Part shown: piece by piece, positions 24,481 to 32,825 of the stretch
Position numbering within the stretch: position 1 is the stretch's first letter
How the letters are laid out: each line of letters starts with the position of its first letter
From: Rhizobium sp. 16-488-2b
Lineage (GTDB): Bacteria > Pseudomonadota > Alphaproteobacteria > Rhizobiales > Rhizobiaceae
Assembly: GCF_017741815.1 (NCBI RefSeq)
Contig: NZ_JAGHMF010000041.1
Span: 1 to 50,787, forward strand
DNA: 50,787 nucleotides
Direction: 5' to 3'
Notes under the pieces: model-generated
The model's database searches: none
The model's input: the letters and a program-made list of their open reading frames with translations, nothing else
What the model was told of the DNA's origin: nothing
Translations under genes and position numbers: made by a program

Positions 24481-24785
24481 CAAAATTATATGGGTAGTAT
24501 CAGCAACATGAACATAAAGCGACATCGCTGGTAAGAATGTTAGATACACCTGTTCGTAGATTGCTCGTCTACGGCACACATCGTCACTTTTGTTGCCGAA
24601 ACGTCACGCTTTGCCATTACTGTCTTGCGCGATCTTCCACTAAGTTGCCGTGCACGCAAAAGTTAGTAATATTTAATAAGCGTACACGCATCTGAAGGCG
24701 TTGTTTCTGATACGATGCTGTGGGGCGGAGAGACCATTGCCCACGGGTGCGATCACGCTTTATGAGGAGCATTAGGGGGAGCCGG

Positions 24786-25808
24786 ATGACCATACGCCTG
24801 ATGTTGCTTGGCTCTGCTGCAGCACTTGTGACAGCGCCCTGTCTGGCGGCCGACGGAATTGTTGCTGCTGAGCCGGAGCCTGTGGAATATGTTCGCGTCT
24901 GCGACGCGTACGGAAGCGGCTATTTCTACATTCCCGGTACCGAGACCTGCCTGAAAATTGGCGGCTATCTGCGTTTCGAAGTGTATGGCGGTCCTGACGA
25001 GCGGGGCACATCCGACTGGAACGCCCGTACGCGAGCCCAAGTCGAATTCAGTTCCAAGAGCGATAGCGAGTATGGTCCTCTGACCGGTGTGATCGTCCTG
25101 CGCAACAACGGCGACAACACGTCCAGCACGGGCACGCTGGACTCGGCTTACATCGACATAGCGGGCGTCCGCGCGGGACTGTTCTACAGTTGGTGGGACG
25201 ATGATCTGAGTGGCGAGCCGGACGTGCTGTCGAGCTTCGAGACGTTACACAACTCCATTCGCTATCAGTACGAAAGCGGCGACTTCTATGCCGGGTTGAG
25301 TGTCGACGAGCTGGAAGACGGATACTACAAGGACGGCGAAGGACCGAACAATGTCGGTATCGCTTTCGGTATCGGCGACAAGATTGGCGGCCTCAGTTAT
25401 CAGGTCATTGGCGGATATGACACGGACAACGCGGAAGGCGCGATCCGCGGCATGGTGTTCGCAGATCTTGGCCCCGGCACTCTCGGCCTGGCAGCAATTT
25501 GGGCGTCCGGGCCGAATTCCTACTATGCCCAGTCGGAATGGACTATTGCCACTGAATATGCCTGGAAGATAACAGAGATGTGGTCCGTGACGCCGATGGT
25601 TCAGTATTTCGGCAACTATGCCATCGATACCGACAATGGCGCCATTCCCGACTCGTTTGACGGATTGGGCGATGCTTGGAAAGTCGGCGTCACGGTCGAT
25701 TACCGGATTGCTGAGAATCTCTATGCCAAGGCAACCGTGAACTATCTCGATCCCGACGACGGCGCGGATGTAACAAGCGGCTTCTTCCGCCTACAACGCG
25801 CCTTCTAG
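24786..25808 (+). CDS. Alphaproteobacterial porin (Omp2b/RopA-type)
   Basis: An outer-membrane trimeric porin of about 340 aa. A signal peptide (MTIRLMLLGSAAALVTAPCLAA) is followed by the family start EPVEYVRVCDAYGSGYFYIPGTETCLKIGGYLRFE (region, about residues 30-70) with the two conserved cysteines. It then runs as beta strands to the C-terminal Phe (FRLQRAF), the barrel-assembly signal. ATG 24786 has an AGGGGGA site; an upstream in-frame start at 24720 would spoil the signal peptide. It passes small hydrophilic solutes. No operon partner. Confidence 0.93.
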   Translation: MTIRLMLLGSAAALVTAPCLAADGIVAAEPEPVEYVRVCDAYGSGYFYIPGTETCLKIGGYLRFEVYGGPDERGTSDWNARTRAQVEFSSKSDSEYGPLTGVIVLRNNGDNTSSTGTLDSAYIDIAGVRAGLFYSWWDDDLSGEPDVLSSFETLHNSIRYQYESGDFYAGLSVDELEDGYYKDGEGPNNVGIAFGIGDKIGGLSYQVIGGYDTDNAEGAIRGMVFADLGPGTLGLAAIWASGPNSYYAQSEWTIATEYAWKITEMWSVTPMVQYFGNYAIDTDNGAIPDSFDGLGDAWKVGVTVDYRIAENLYAKATVNYLDPDDGADVTSGFFRLQRAF

Positions 25809-26003
25809 GTGCCTTCGAAAGCGAGTAGCGAGCTCACGGGGTTTGCATACTTGTGTCTGTCGTGGACAGAAGGCCGCAACATTCTGGATCTTCAAGCCGA
25901 GATCTGCACGCAAATCGCGAAACACGCTTCGGTCCCGGAAAATCGGGATAGCGCCTTGACCCGCTAGGCGTGCGGAAGCGGATGCTTGCAAATTTTCTTC
26001 AAT
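25809..26003. other. Gap between convergent porin and TPR genes
   Basis: About 195 nt with no gene and no clear intrinsic terminator. Confidence 0.3.
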
Positions 26004-27770
26004 TTAACCTGGCGTTGCCGCGCTTGCGGATTCCACCGGAATCCCTAGCCCGCGAAGGCCATTTAGAAAACGCTCCTGGTCCTCCGCACGATGCAGCCGA
26101 AGGGCCACTTCGCGGTGAACGTTTTTCATCATCTCGGGCGCGTTGGCGTTCAGCCAGTCCCGCTGCTGCTTGCCTTCAAGGTTTTTCCCCTGCGCGCCGA
26201 GGATCGACAGGAGCACCAGGCGGTGCATCGGGTTGTATTCCAGATCGCACATACGTGACCAGAGTTCGGCTGCTTGCAAGTCACCCCGCATGAAGGCACA
26301 CAGCGCCATTCCAACTTCGTAGTAGCCCTTGGGCCCCGCGCCCTTGTTAAGGGCTCTCGAAATGAGCTCGCAGCCCGACTGCCATTTTCCGGACATCGCC
26401 AACCGAAGGCCATACTCGCCCGCGACCTCCGCGTCGTTCGAGTTGCGCGCGTAGGCGGAAGCTCCGGCCTTTAGCGCCGCTTCAATGTCGTTGTTGAAGA
26501 AGCTGACCAGCATGCTCGCTTCGAGCGTCCGCGGATCGTCCGGCGCGATCGAGGTGGCGCGCTTCGCGGCATCCGCGGCGAATTTCATCATGTCGGCATC
26601 GGCTGCCGTACCAAGCTTGTAGCGAAATCGCATCGCATCGATATAGACGAGCGAAAGCAGCGCCCATGGGGTGGCGTTCTGAGGAGAGAGCAGGGTGGCG
26701 TGCTCAAGGCATTCGCGCGCCGCGGTATGGCTTTGCAGGTCCATCGCCCTTCGATAGCTGTAATATGCCGAGGTACACTGGGAAATACCTGCTGCCACGG
26801 ACCGTGTCGGATCGTCACTGGTGGATGTGAAAACGGCGCCATACGGTTGCGCGATCGCGACGGCGATCTCTTGGCCGATGTCTGCCTGGATTTGTAGGAT
26901 GCTCCTGACGCGAAGATCGGCGTCGTAGTTGTTTGCCCAGACGACCGCCGCATCGGAGCGACGGACGAGGCGCAGAATCGAGCGCAAATTATCGCCATTG
27001 CGCCGAACGCTGCCCTGCAAACTGTAGCTCACTCCGTTTGTATAGTCGGCTCTGGATGGATCGGCGACAACGACAATGTCATTGAAGGTCGCAAGCTGAC
27101 CGATGACTTCGTCTCGAAGGGCCTGCGCAATATCGGATGTGCGACCATCGGGATCGTCGGATTGGAAAATGCCGACAATGACGATCGGCTCGGACGCGCC
27201 CGTCGACTGTAGATCGGCCACGCTCCGGTGCCACTTGAAGGTGCCTGCTGCCGCGCCGACATACATACATGCCGCCGACACGGCTACCAGCATGCCGATC
27301 GCCAGCCCGGCGATCCATCGCCTTCGGTAAAGGCGACCATCGCCCGGGGGCAGCAGGTCCGTGCCTCCCACATCATGTGGCGGTTGTTCTCCCAAGCACG
27401 CGCCTTGCGTGATTTCGAAGTGCGGAACGTATCCGCCCTTAGGGATCGTGATGACGATCGCATCCGACTGGCCGGCGACAAGGTAATAGCGCTCCAGAGC
27501 TCGTCGAATTCGTCCAGCCTCTATCCTGACGACCGGATCGTTCTGGGCGTCAAACGAACTTTGTCGGCCAAAGATCTCGTTTGCGATTGTGAAGGCCTTC
27601 AGGAACTGGGATCGTCCCTCGAGTGTCTCTGTCACAACGAACTGAAAGAACTTCCTGCCGCGGTCAGGCGAGTGAAACTCGTTGCTCACGAGAATACGCT
27701 CCATCTGCTGCAGGATATCTTCGATCTTGGGTCCTTGGTCGTTCAGCGGCTCGGCTTTTGCGTTGCTCAT
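26004..27770 (-). CDS. Membrane-anchored TPR protein with N-terminal regulator-like domain
   Basis: 588 aa in three parts. Residues about 18-120 form a domain seen in many proteobacterial TPR and CadC/adenylate-cyclase-like proteins (ILVSNEFHSPDRGRKFFQFV, TIANEIFGR, DPVVRIEAGRIRRALERYY, IPKGGYVPHF). One transmembrane helix follows at about 152-178 (WIAGLAIGMLVAVSAACMYVG). The C-terminal 400 residues begin with a TolB-N-like segment (IVIVGIFQSD, ALRDEVIGQLA, DIVVVADPS, YSLQGSVRRNG) and end in tetratricopeptide-like helical repeats. It probably senses or scaffolds in the periplasm and signals through the N-terminal domain. Target unknown. Confidence 0.8.
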   Translation of the reverse strand: MSNAKAEPLNDQGPKIEDILQQMERILVSNEFHSPDRGRKFFQFVVTETLEGRSQFLKAFTIANEIFGRQSSFDAQNDPVVRIEAGRIRRALERYYLVAGQSDAIVITIPKGGYVPHFEITQGACLGEQPPHDVGGTDLLPPGDGRLYRRRWIAGLAIGMLVAVSAACMYVGAAAGTFKWHRSVADLQSTGASEPIVIVGIFQSDDPDGRTSDIAQALRDEVIGQLATFNDIVVVADPSRADYTNGVSYSLQGSVRRNGDNLRSILRLVRRSDAAVVWANNYDADLRVRSILQIQADIGQEIAVAIAQPYGAVFTSTSDDPTRSVAAGISQCTSAYYSYRRAMDLQSHTAARECLEHATLLSPQNATPWALLSLVYIDAMRFRYKLGTAADADMMKFAADAAKRATSIAPDDPRTLEASMLVSFFNNDIEAALKAGASAYARNSNDAEVAGEYGLRLAMSGKWQSGCELISRALNKGAGPKGYYEVGMALCAFMRGDLQAAELWSRMCDLEYNPMHRLVLLSILGAQGKNLEGKQQRDWLNANAPEMMKNVHREVALRLHRAEDQERFLNGLRGLGIPVESASAATPG

Positions 27771-28193
27771 GATGCCCCTCCGACACGATCACGCAATTAT
27801 TTTTTAGCGCACCCTAATTGACAATAGCCTTTATATAATAAGTTTCAATGCCTTTGTTGAATGCAGCTTAGAGTAGTTTTATTGGGGATGTCGATGAGAT
27901 CGAGCCTCGAGTAACTAAAAGCCCTCGAGCTTCGCCATTCTCATCACTTTCACCAGGCACGCTCTGCCAGACAGCGGAAGCTGGTCCAGAAACGCCGCTG
28001 TGTTGTTGTAGGCTCGGACTGGAAATCCCGCCGATACCAGCGCAATGTCAGCGATCGGCGCTGTATCTGGTCCATGAAGCGAGCAGGCGTGGGGGTGCGA
28101 GCGGGTATGTTCGCGTATCTTACGTCAGTGTGCCTGAAATCTGCAATACAATGACGGTGTCTGCTTGAGGCTGAATCGGCGGCGGGGATTTTG
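27771..28193. other. Intergenic stretch of about 420 nt
   Basis: The first 80 nt (27790-27870) are AT-rich and likely carry the minus-strand promoter of the TPR gene. The rest has no supported gene. Confidence 0.35.
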
Positions 28194-28508
28194 ATGAGCC
28201 GGAGAGAAAGCAATTCACCGCCAATGTCTGCTCTCGCTGTAGCGGAGATTCATTTTCCTGACCATGTCCGCAAGATTCAACATTTGTTCCATGCGAGCGA
28301 AGCGTTCCGTGGCATCTGTGAAGACCTCTCGGTGATTTTTGAGACGCTTGCTCAACTTGATGGCGTCCCGCCCGATGAGAGAGAGATGCGCAGGCAGGAA
28401 TATGAAGGTCTGGCCGAGGCGCTTGTCAGCGAACTTGGCGAAGCACTTTCACAGTGGAACGTCGTATCGCTCAGGCGGTCCGAGGAGATCAAACCTCGTT
28501 CACGGTGA
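28194..28508 (+). CDS. Small helical protein, about 104 aa
   Basis: MSRRESNSPPMSALAVAEIHF leads into FPDHVRKIQHLFHASEAFRGICEDL, then EYEGLAEALVSELGEAL. It is an entirely helical soluble protein. From memory, rhizobia and other proteobacteria carry a family of about 80-100 aa with this outline (two or three helices, F-R-x-L-C-E-D core). Function unknown. Start ATG 28194; an internal ATG (MSALAV) is an alternative. Confidence 0.65.
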   Translation: MSRRESNSPPMSALAVAEIHFPDHVRKIQHLFHASEAFRGICEDLSVIFETLAQLDGVPPDEREMRRQEYEGLAEALVSELGEALSQWNVVSLRRSEEIKPRSR

Positions 28509-28822
28509 CACGGAACATTCATTGCATTTGCACGGGCGGGTCAAAGCGTCATGACAGTGAGATCGTTCGGATTAACCGCCGGGTTCACGACGCTGGCAAT
28601 CCAACCGGTCCCCTTCGTTCATCGAATGCGGTGTCGATGTCATCTCCGTACTCCAATGCCATGAGAAGGTTGCGTCCGATGATACGGCCGATGGAAGAAT
28701 GACAGCGGTATGATACTGTATATTACCCCTATGCCGCTGGCAGAGTCCCGCGTTTGCAACGGTCTTCCTCTTCGGCCGCGGAAGCGATAGCCGCGTGCAC
28801 AAGCGCAAATACGGGAGGTTGC

Positions 28823-29260
28823 GTGCTGTTACAACTCTTCATCGCGGCTGCCCTTATTGTCGCCACGGTCGCAATACAGGCCATGTTCATGGCCGTGGGG
28901 CTTCGCATCTTCCGTCGGCTGGAGGCTAGACATCCTAGGTCTCTCAGGCAGTACGCAACCTTGGTCACGGTTGTCCGGATCGTCTACCTCCTTGTTCCGG
29001 TCATTCTAGACGTCGCTCTGTGGGGGATATTCTACACGATGTCAGGGGTCCTGCCGTCCTTCGAGGAAGCTGCCTATTTTTCAGCCGTCACCTTCACGAC
29101 GGTCGGCTATGGCGACATCGTTCTCGGCAAGGAATGGCGGCAAGTCGCGGTGTTCGAGGCGGTAAATGGCTGGATCATCTTCGGCTGGACGACGGCGCTG
29201 ATGATGGCCGTGATACAACGGCTCTACTTTCGTGCCGGCGCTGAGGGCGAGCAGCGCTAG
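28823..29260 (+). CDS. Two-TM potassium channel family protein
   Basis: A small ion channel (Ion_trans_2 type). There are two or three hydrophobic helices, with the selectivity filter FTTVGYGDI between the last two, preceded by the pore helix EEAAYFSAVT. I chose GTG 28823 because GGGAGG stands 6 nt before it; an in-frame TTG at 28754 would add 23 unlikely residues. From GTG the protein has 145 aa: an N-terminal helix, a juxtamembrane basic loop (RIFRRLEARHPR), a second helix, the pore and the last helix. There is no RCK domain. A tetramer would conduct K+. Confidence 0.85.
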   Translation: MLLQLFIAAALIVATVAIQAMFMAVGLRIFRRLEARHPRSLRQYATLVTVVRIVYLLVPVILDVALWGIFYTMSGVLPSFEEAAYFSAVTFTTVGYGDIVLGKEWRQVAVFEAVNGWIIFGWTTALMMAVIQRLYFRAGAEGEQR

Positions 29261-29408
29261 CAGCTTGCGCGATGCATCAACGGGTAGCAGGCGTGGATCG
29301 CCTTACGTAGCATACCGTATGTTGCGCCAAGCAGCCCTGTAACATACTTCCTTCTCAACGTAGCACGAGCCACCATTCGCCAATCATTGGTTGAGCGAGG
29401 AAACTGTG

Positions 29409-31034
29409 ATGGCCGACACTGGTATCTACGCCAAGTTCGAAGACCTGAGCCCATTCGAAATCAAGGATGAACTCATCCGGTTGGCGCAGGCGGACAAGTC
29501 CAACCGCACCTACCTGAACGCTGGACGTGGAAACCCGAACTGGATCGCCACACGCGCCCGCGAAGCCTTCTTTCTGCTCGGCCAGTTCGCGCTCACGGAG
29601 TGCAAAAGAGTGTCTTTCGACGAGCAGGCGGGGCTCGCCGGCATGCCTCCCGTCGAGGGTTGCTACAAGAGGCTGAAGGCCTGGGTCGAGAAACGCAAGG
29701 GTGATCCCGACACACCCGGCGCGGAGACGCTCGACGAGGTTGTCGATTTCGCGATCAGGAAGTTCGCTTTCGATGCCGACACTTTCGTCAACGAGTTGAC
29801 CGACTCCATTATCGGCGACCATTACCCGGTGCCCGATCGTGCGCTGGTTCACAATGAGGCGATCACCCACGAATACCTCATGTGGGCGATGTGCGCCGGT
29901 CACCGACCGAGCGCCAAGTTCGACCTTTATCCGGTCGAGGGCGGCACGGCTGCGATGTGCTACATCTTCAAGGCGTTGAAGAACGCCCGCCTCTTGAACT
30001 CCGGCGATACGATCGCGCTGGTGACGCCGATCTTCACGCCATACCTGGAAATGCCGCACCTCGAAGACTACGCCCTGAAGCAGATCCATGTTTCGGCTGA
30101 GGCGGAGGATCGCTTTCAGTTGACTGATGAAGACCTGCGTCCGCTGGAGGACAAGACGGTCAAGGCGCTGTTCATCGTCAATCCCGGAAACCCGTCGGCC
30201 GTCGCCCTCGACCCGGAATCGTTGAGCCGACTGGTGACGTTCGTCAACAAGAAGCGTCCTGATCTGATGATCCTAACGGATGACGTCTATGGCACCTTTG
30301 TTCCGAATTTTGAATCGGTGATGGGACATCTGCCGCACAACACCATCGGCGTCTATTCCTATTCCAAGTATTTCGGCTGCACCGGCTGGCGGCTCGGTGT
30401 CGTCGCCGTCGCGCAGGACAATATATTCGACAAGATGATCCAGGCCTTGCCGGCGGCGACGCAAAAGTTGCTCGATGCCCGATACAAGGCGCTAACGCTC
30501 AAGCCTCGCGAGGTGAAGTTCATCGACCGTATCGTGGCCGACAGCCGCGATGTGGCTCTCAACCACACGGCTGGTCTTTCCCTGCCGCAACAGGTGATGA
30601 TGTCGCTCTTCGGCCTCGTCGAGATGCTCGACGACGACAAGGTCTACCAGAAGGCCTGCATGGCGATCTGCGAAAAACGCTTTCACAAGCTCATGGACGG
30701 CATGGGCATTGAGTTCCAGGCGCGCCCGTACTTCGATCGCTACTACGGCATTATCGACTACGAGTTCTGGGCGCGCAAATACGTCGGCAATGACGTGACC
30801 GACTGGGTAAAGGAAAACATCCATCCGCTCGACATCGCCTTCAAGCTCGCGGAAGACCACGGCATCGTGGTTCTCAACGGTTCGGGCTTCGAGGCTCCCA
30901 ACTGGTCCGTGCGGGTGTCCTTCGCCAACCTGCCCGATGAGGCCTACACCTCGATCGGCCGGGCAATCCGCGCTGTCGCGCGCGGCTATCTGCAGGCCTA
31001 TCGCGCGGCCAAAGGCGAGGTCGCGCAGCCCTAA
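29409..31034 (+). CDS. aspD: Aspartate 4-decarboxylase (PLP, fold type I)
   Basis: L-aspartate beta-decarboxylase / aspartate aminotransferase, about 541 aa, the usual length for AspD rather than the 400 aa of ordinary aminotransferases. It would convert L-aspartate to L-alanine and CO2, consuming one cytosolic proton. PLP residues are visible: NPGNPSA (Asn), ILTDDVYGTF (Asp and Tyr) and the Schiff-base Lys in YSYSKYFGCTGWRLG (K320 counted from MADTG). ATG 29409 has GAGGAAA 7 nt upstream; an in-frame TTG at 29391 is less likely. The next gene is an AspT-type antiporter, the classic partner. Confidence 0.93.
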   Translation: MADTGIYAKFEDLSPFEIKDELIRLAQADKSNRTYLNAGRGNPNWIATRAREAFFLLGQFALTECKRVSFDEQAGLAGMPPVEGCYKRLKAWVEKRKGDPDTPGAETLDEVVDFAIRKFAFDADTFVNELTDSIIGDHYPVPDRALVHNEAITHEYLMWAMCAGHRPSAKFDLYPVEGGTAAMCYIFKALKNARLLNSGDTIALVTPIFTPYLEMPHLEDYALKQIHVSAEAEDRFQLTDEDLRPLEDKTVKALFIVNPGNPSAVALDPESLSRLVTFVNKKRPDLMILTDDVYGTFVPNFESVMGHLPHNTIGVYSYSKYFGCTGWRLGVVAVAQDNIFDKMIQALPAATQKLLDARYKALTLKPREVKFIDRIVADSRDVALNHTAGLSLPQQVMMSLFGLVEMLDDDKVYQKACMAICEKRFHKLMDGMGIEFQARPYFDRYYGIIDYEFWARKYVGNDVTDWVKENIHPLDIAFKLAEDHGIVVLNGSGFEAPNWSVRVSFANLPDEAYTSIGRAIRAVARGYLQAYRAAKGEVAQP

Positions 31035-31115
31035 TCACTCAGCCACAGCACGCCAAGCCAGAGTTGGGCGACGAGGTCTCGACACGTACCCTGCAGTCAA
31101 ACAAGTGAGGACCCG

Positions 31116-32807
31116 ATGATAGAGTGGTTTGTCAGTACACTTCGTACCTATCCGGAAATTGCAATATTTCTGTCATTGGGGCTGGGTTACTATTTCGGGT
31201 CGTTCACCTTCAAAGGGCTAGGGCTCGGAGCGGTCACGGCGACGTTGATTGCCGCCGTCTTGATCGGGCAACTTGGGATCACAATCTCCCCGCCCATGAA
31301 GTCAACGTTCTTCCTCCTGTTCCTGTTCGCCATCGGCTACGGCGTCGGTCCGCAGTTCGTGCGCGGGATCGCGAAGGATGGTATCCCGCAAGCACTCTTC
31401 GCGGTCGTCGTCTGCTTCTTCTGCCTGGGTGCCGCCTATTTCGGCGCGCTGTTGGCCGGCTATGATATCGGCTCCGCGGTCGGGCTCTACGCAGGTTCGC
31501 AGACGATCTCCGCCTCGATGGGGCTTGCAACCGACGCAATCGGTCGCCTAGGACTGCCGCCGGAGCAGAGCAAGGCGATGCTGGATGCGATGCCGGTGGC
31601 ATACGCGGTCACCTATATTTTCGGCACGGTCGGCTCGGCCATCGTCCTTGCCCTCCTTGGCCCGGCCCTGATGAACATCGACCTCGAAGCCGAATGCAAA
31701 CGCTACGAGGAGCAGCACGGCGGAAAGAAGGTCCTCGGCGGAGCCGGCACCGCGTGGCACAACTATGAACTGCGCGCCTACAGGGTGAAAGACGATGCCA
31801 GGATCGTCGGCATGACGGCGCATCAGGCCGAGGGCTTGCTGCCGTCGGAGCGCGTTTTCGTCGAGCGCATTCGCCGTGCCGGCGTGGTGCAGGACGCTAC
31901 GGTGGACACCGTGATCATGGCGGGAGACATCGTCGCGGTGGCTGGCCGCCGGGAGGTGCTGGTAGATCTGATCGGCAGCGTGGCGGATGAGGTCGATGAT
32001 CGGGAGCTGCTCGCTGTCCCTGCCGACGGTGTCGATGTCTTCGTCACCAGCAAGGAGGTGGACGGCAAGACGCTTGCTGAGCTAGCCGCGCGGCCGACGG
32101 CTCGCGGTGTGTTCCTGCGCAAGATCGTCCGTGGCGCGACTGCCACGGAGATTCCGATCCTGCCGAACACCAAGGTTCATCGCGGCGATATCCTCACCAT
32201 CGTCGGCCGCACGCAGGATACGAGCGCCGCGACCAAGGACCTTGGGCGCCCGGACGCGCAGACCGATGTCGCGGATGTCGCCTTCATCGGCGCGGCCATC
32301 ACGATCGGTGCCCTCGTAGGCGCGCTGACATTCAAGATCGGCAGCGTTCCGCTCACCCTGTCGACCTCAGGTGGCGCGCTGATCTCCGGGCTGTTCTTCG
32401 GCTGGCTTCGCTCGGTGCGCCCGACATTCGGCCGCATTCCCTCACCGACTGTCTGGTTCATGAATTCCGTCGGCCTCAACATGTTCATTGCTGTCGTCGG
32501 CATATCGTCGGGACCGGGCTTTGTCGCCGGCCTGCAGCAGCTCGGCTTCAGCCTGTTCCTGTGGGGTATCGCCGTGACGACGGTTCCGCTGATCCTGTCC
32601 ATGTATGTCGGCAAGTACATTTTCCGCTTCCACCCGGCCATTCTGCTCGGCTGCTGCTCTGGCGCGCGAACGACGACGGCTTCTCTCGGCATGATCAATG
32701 ATCGAGCGAAAAGCCAGATCCCCGGCCTCGGCTACACGGTGACCTACGCCGTCGGCAACACGCTGCTGACCATCTGGGGCATGGTGCTCGTGCTGCTCTT
32801 GGCCTGA
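31116..32807 (+). CDS. aspT: Aspartate:alanine antiporter (AAEx family)
   Basis: A 563-aa inner-membrane exchanger. N-terminal and C-terminal blocks of about five hydrophobic helices each (LSLGLGYYFGS, FLLFLFAIGYGVGPQFVRG; later FGRIPSPTVWFMNSVGLNMFIAVVG region) flank a cytosolic pair of TrkA-C-like domains (about residues 205-380). This is the AspT/YidE-YbjL topology. With AspD it exchanges external aspartate for internal alanine, moving net charge and so making proton-motive force while raising internal pH. It lies 81 nt after aspD and 18 nt before the large decarboxylase, so the three are probably cotranscribed. Confidence 0.92.
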   Translation: MIEWFVSTLRTYPEIAIFLSLGLGYYFGSFTFKGLGLGAVTATLIAAVLIGQLGITISPPMKSTFFLLFLFAIGYGVGPQFVRGIAKDGIPQALFAVVVCFFCLGAAYFGALLAGYDIGSAVGLYAGSQTISASMGLATDAIGRLGLPPEQSKAMLDAMPVAYAVTYIFGTVGSAIVLALLGPALMNIDLEAECKRYEEQHGGKKVLGGAGTAWHNYELRAYRVKDDARIVGMTAHQAEGLLPSERVFVERIRRAGVVQDATVDTVIMAGDIVAVAGRREVLVDLIGSVADEVDDRELLAVPADGVDVFVTSKEVDGKTLAELAARPTARGVFLRKIVRGATATEIPILPNTKVHRGDILTIVGRTQDTSAATKDLGRPDAQTDVADVAFIGAAITIGALVGALTFKIGSVPLTLSTSGGALISGLFFGWLRSVRPTFGRIPSPTVWFMNSVGLNMFIAVVGISSGPGFVAGLQQLGFSLFLWGIAVTTVPLILSMYVGKYIFRFHPAILLGCCSGARTTTASLGMINDRAKSQIPGLGYTVTYAVGNTLLTIWGMVLVLLLA

Positions 32808-32825
32808 CCTTGCGGGGGAATAGCC

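Noticed and set aside
29355..30089. Open frame antisense to aspD
   Set aside because: Fully inside a gene with intact PLP motifs; no ribosome site or family.
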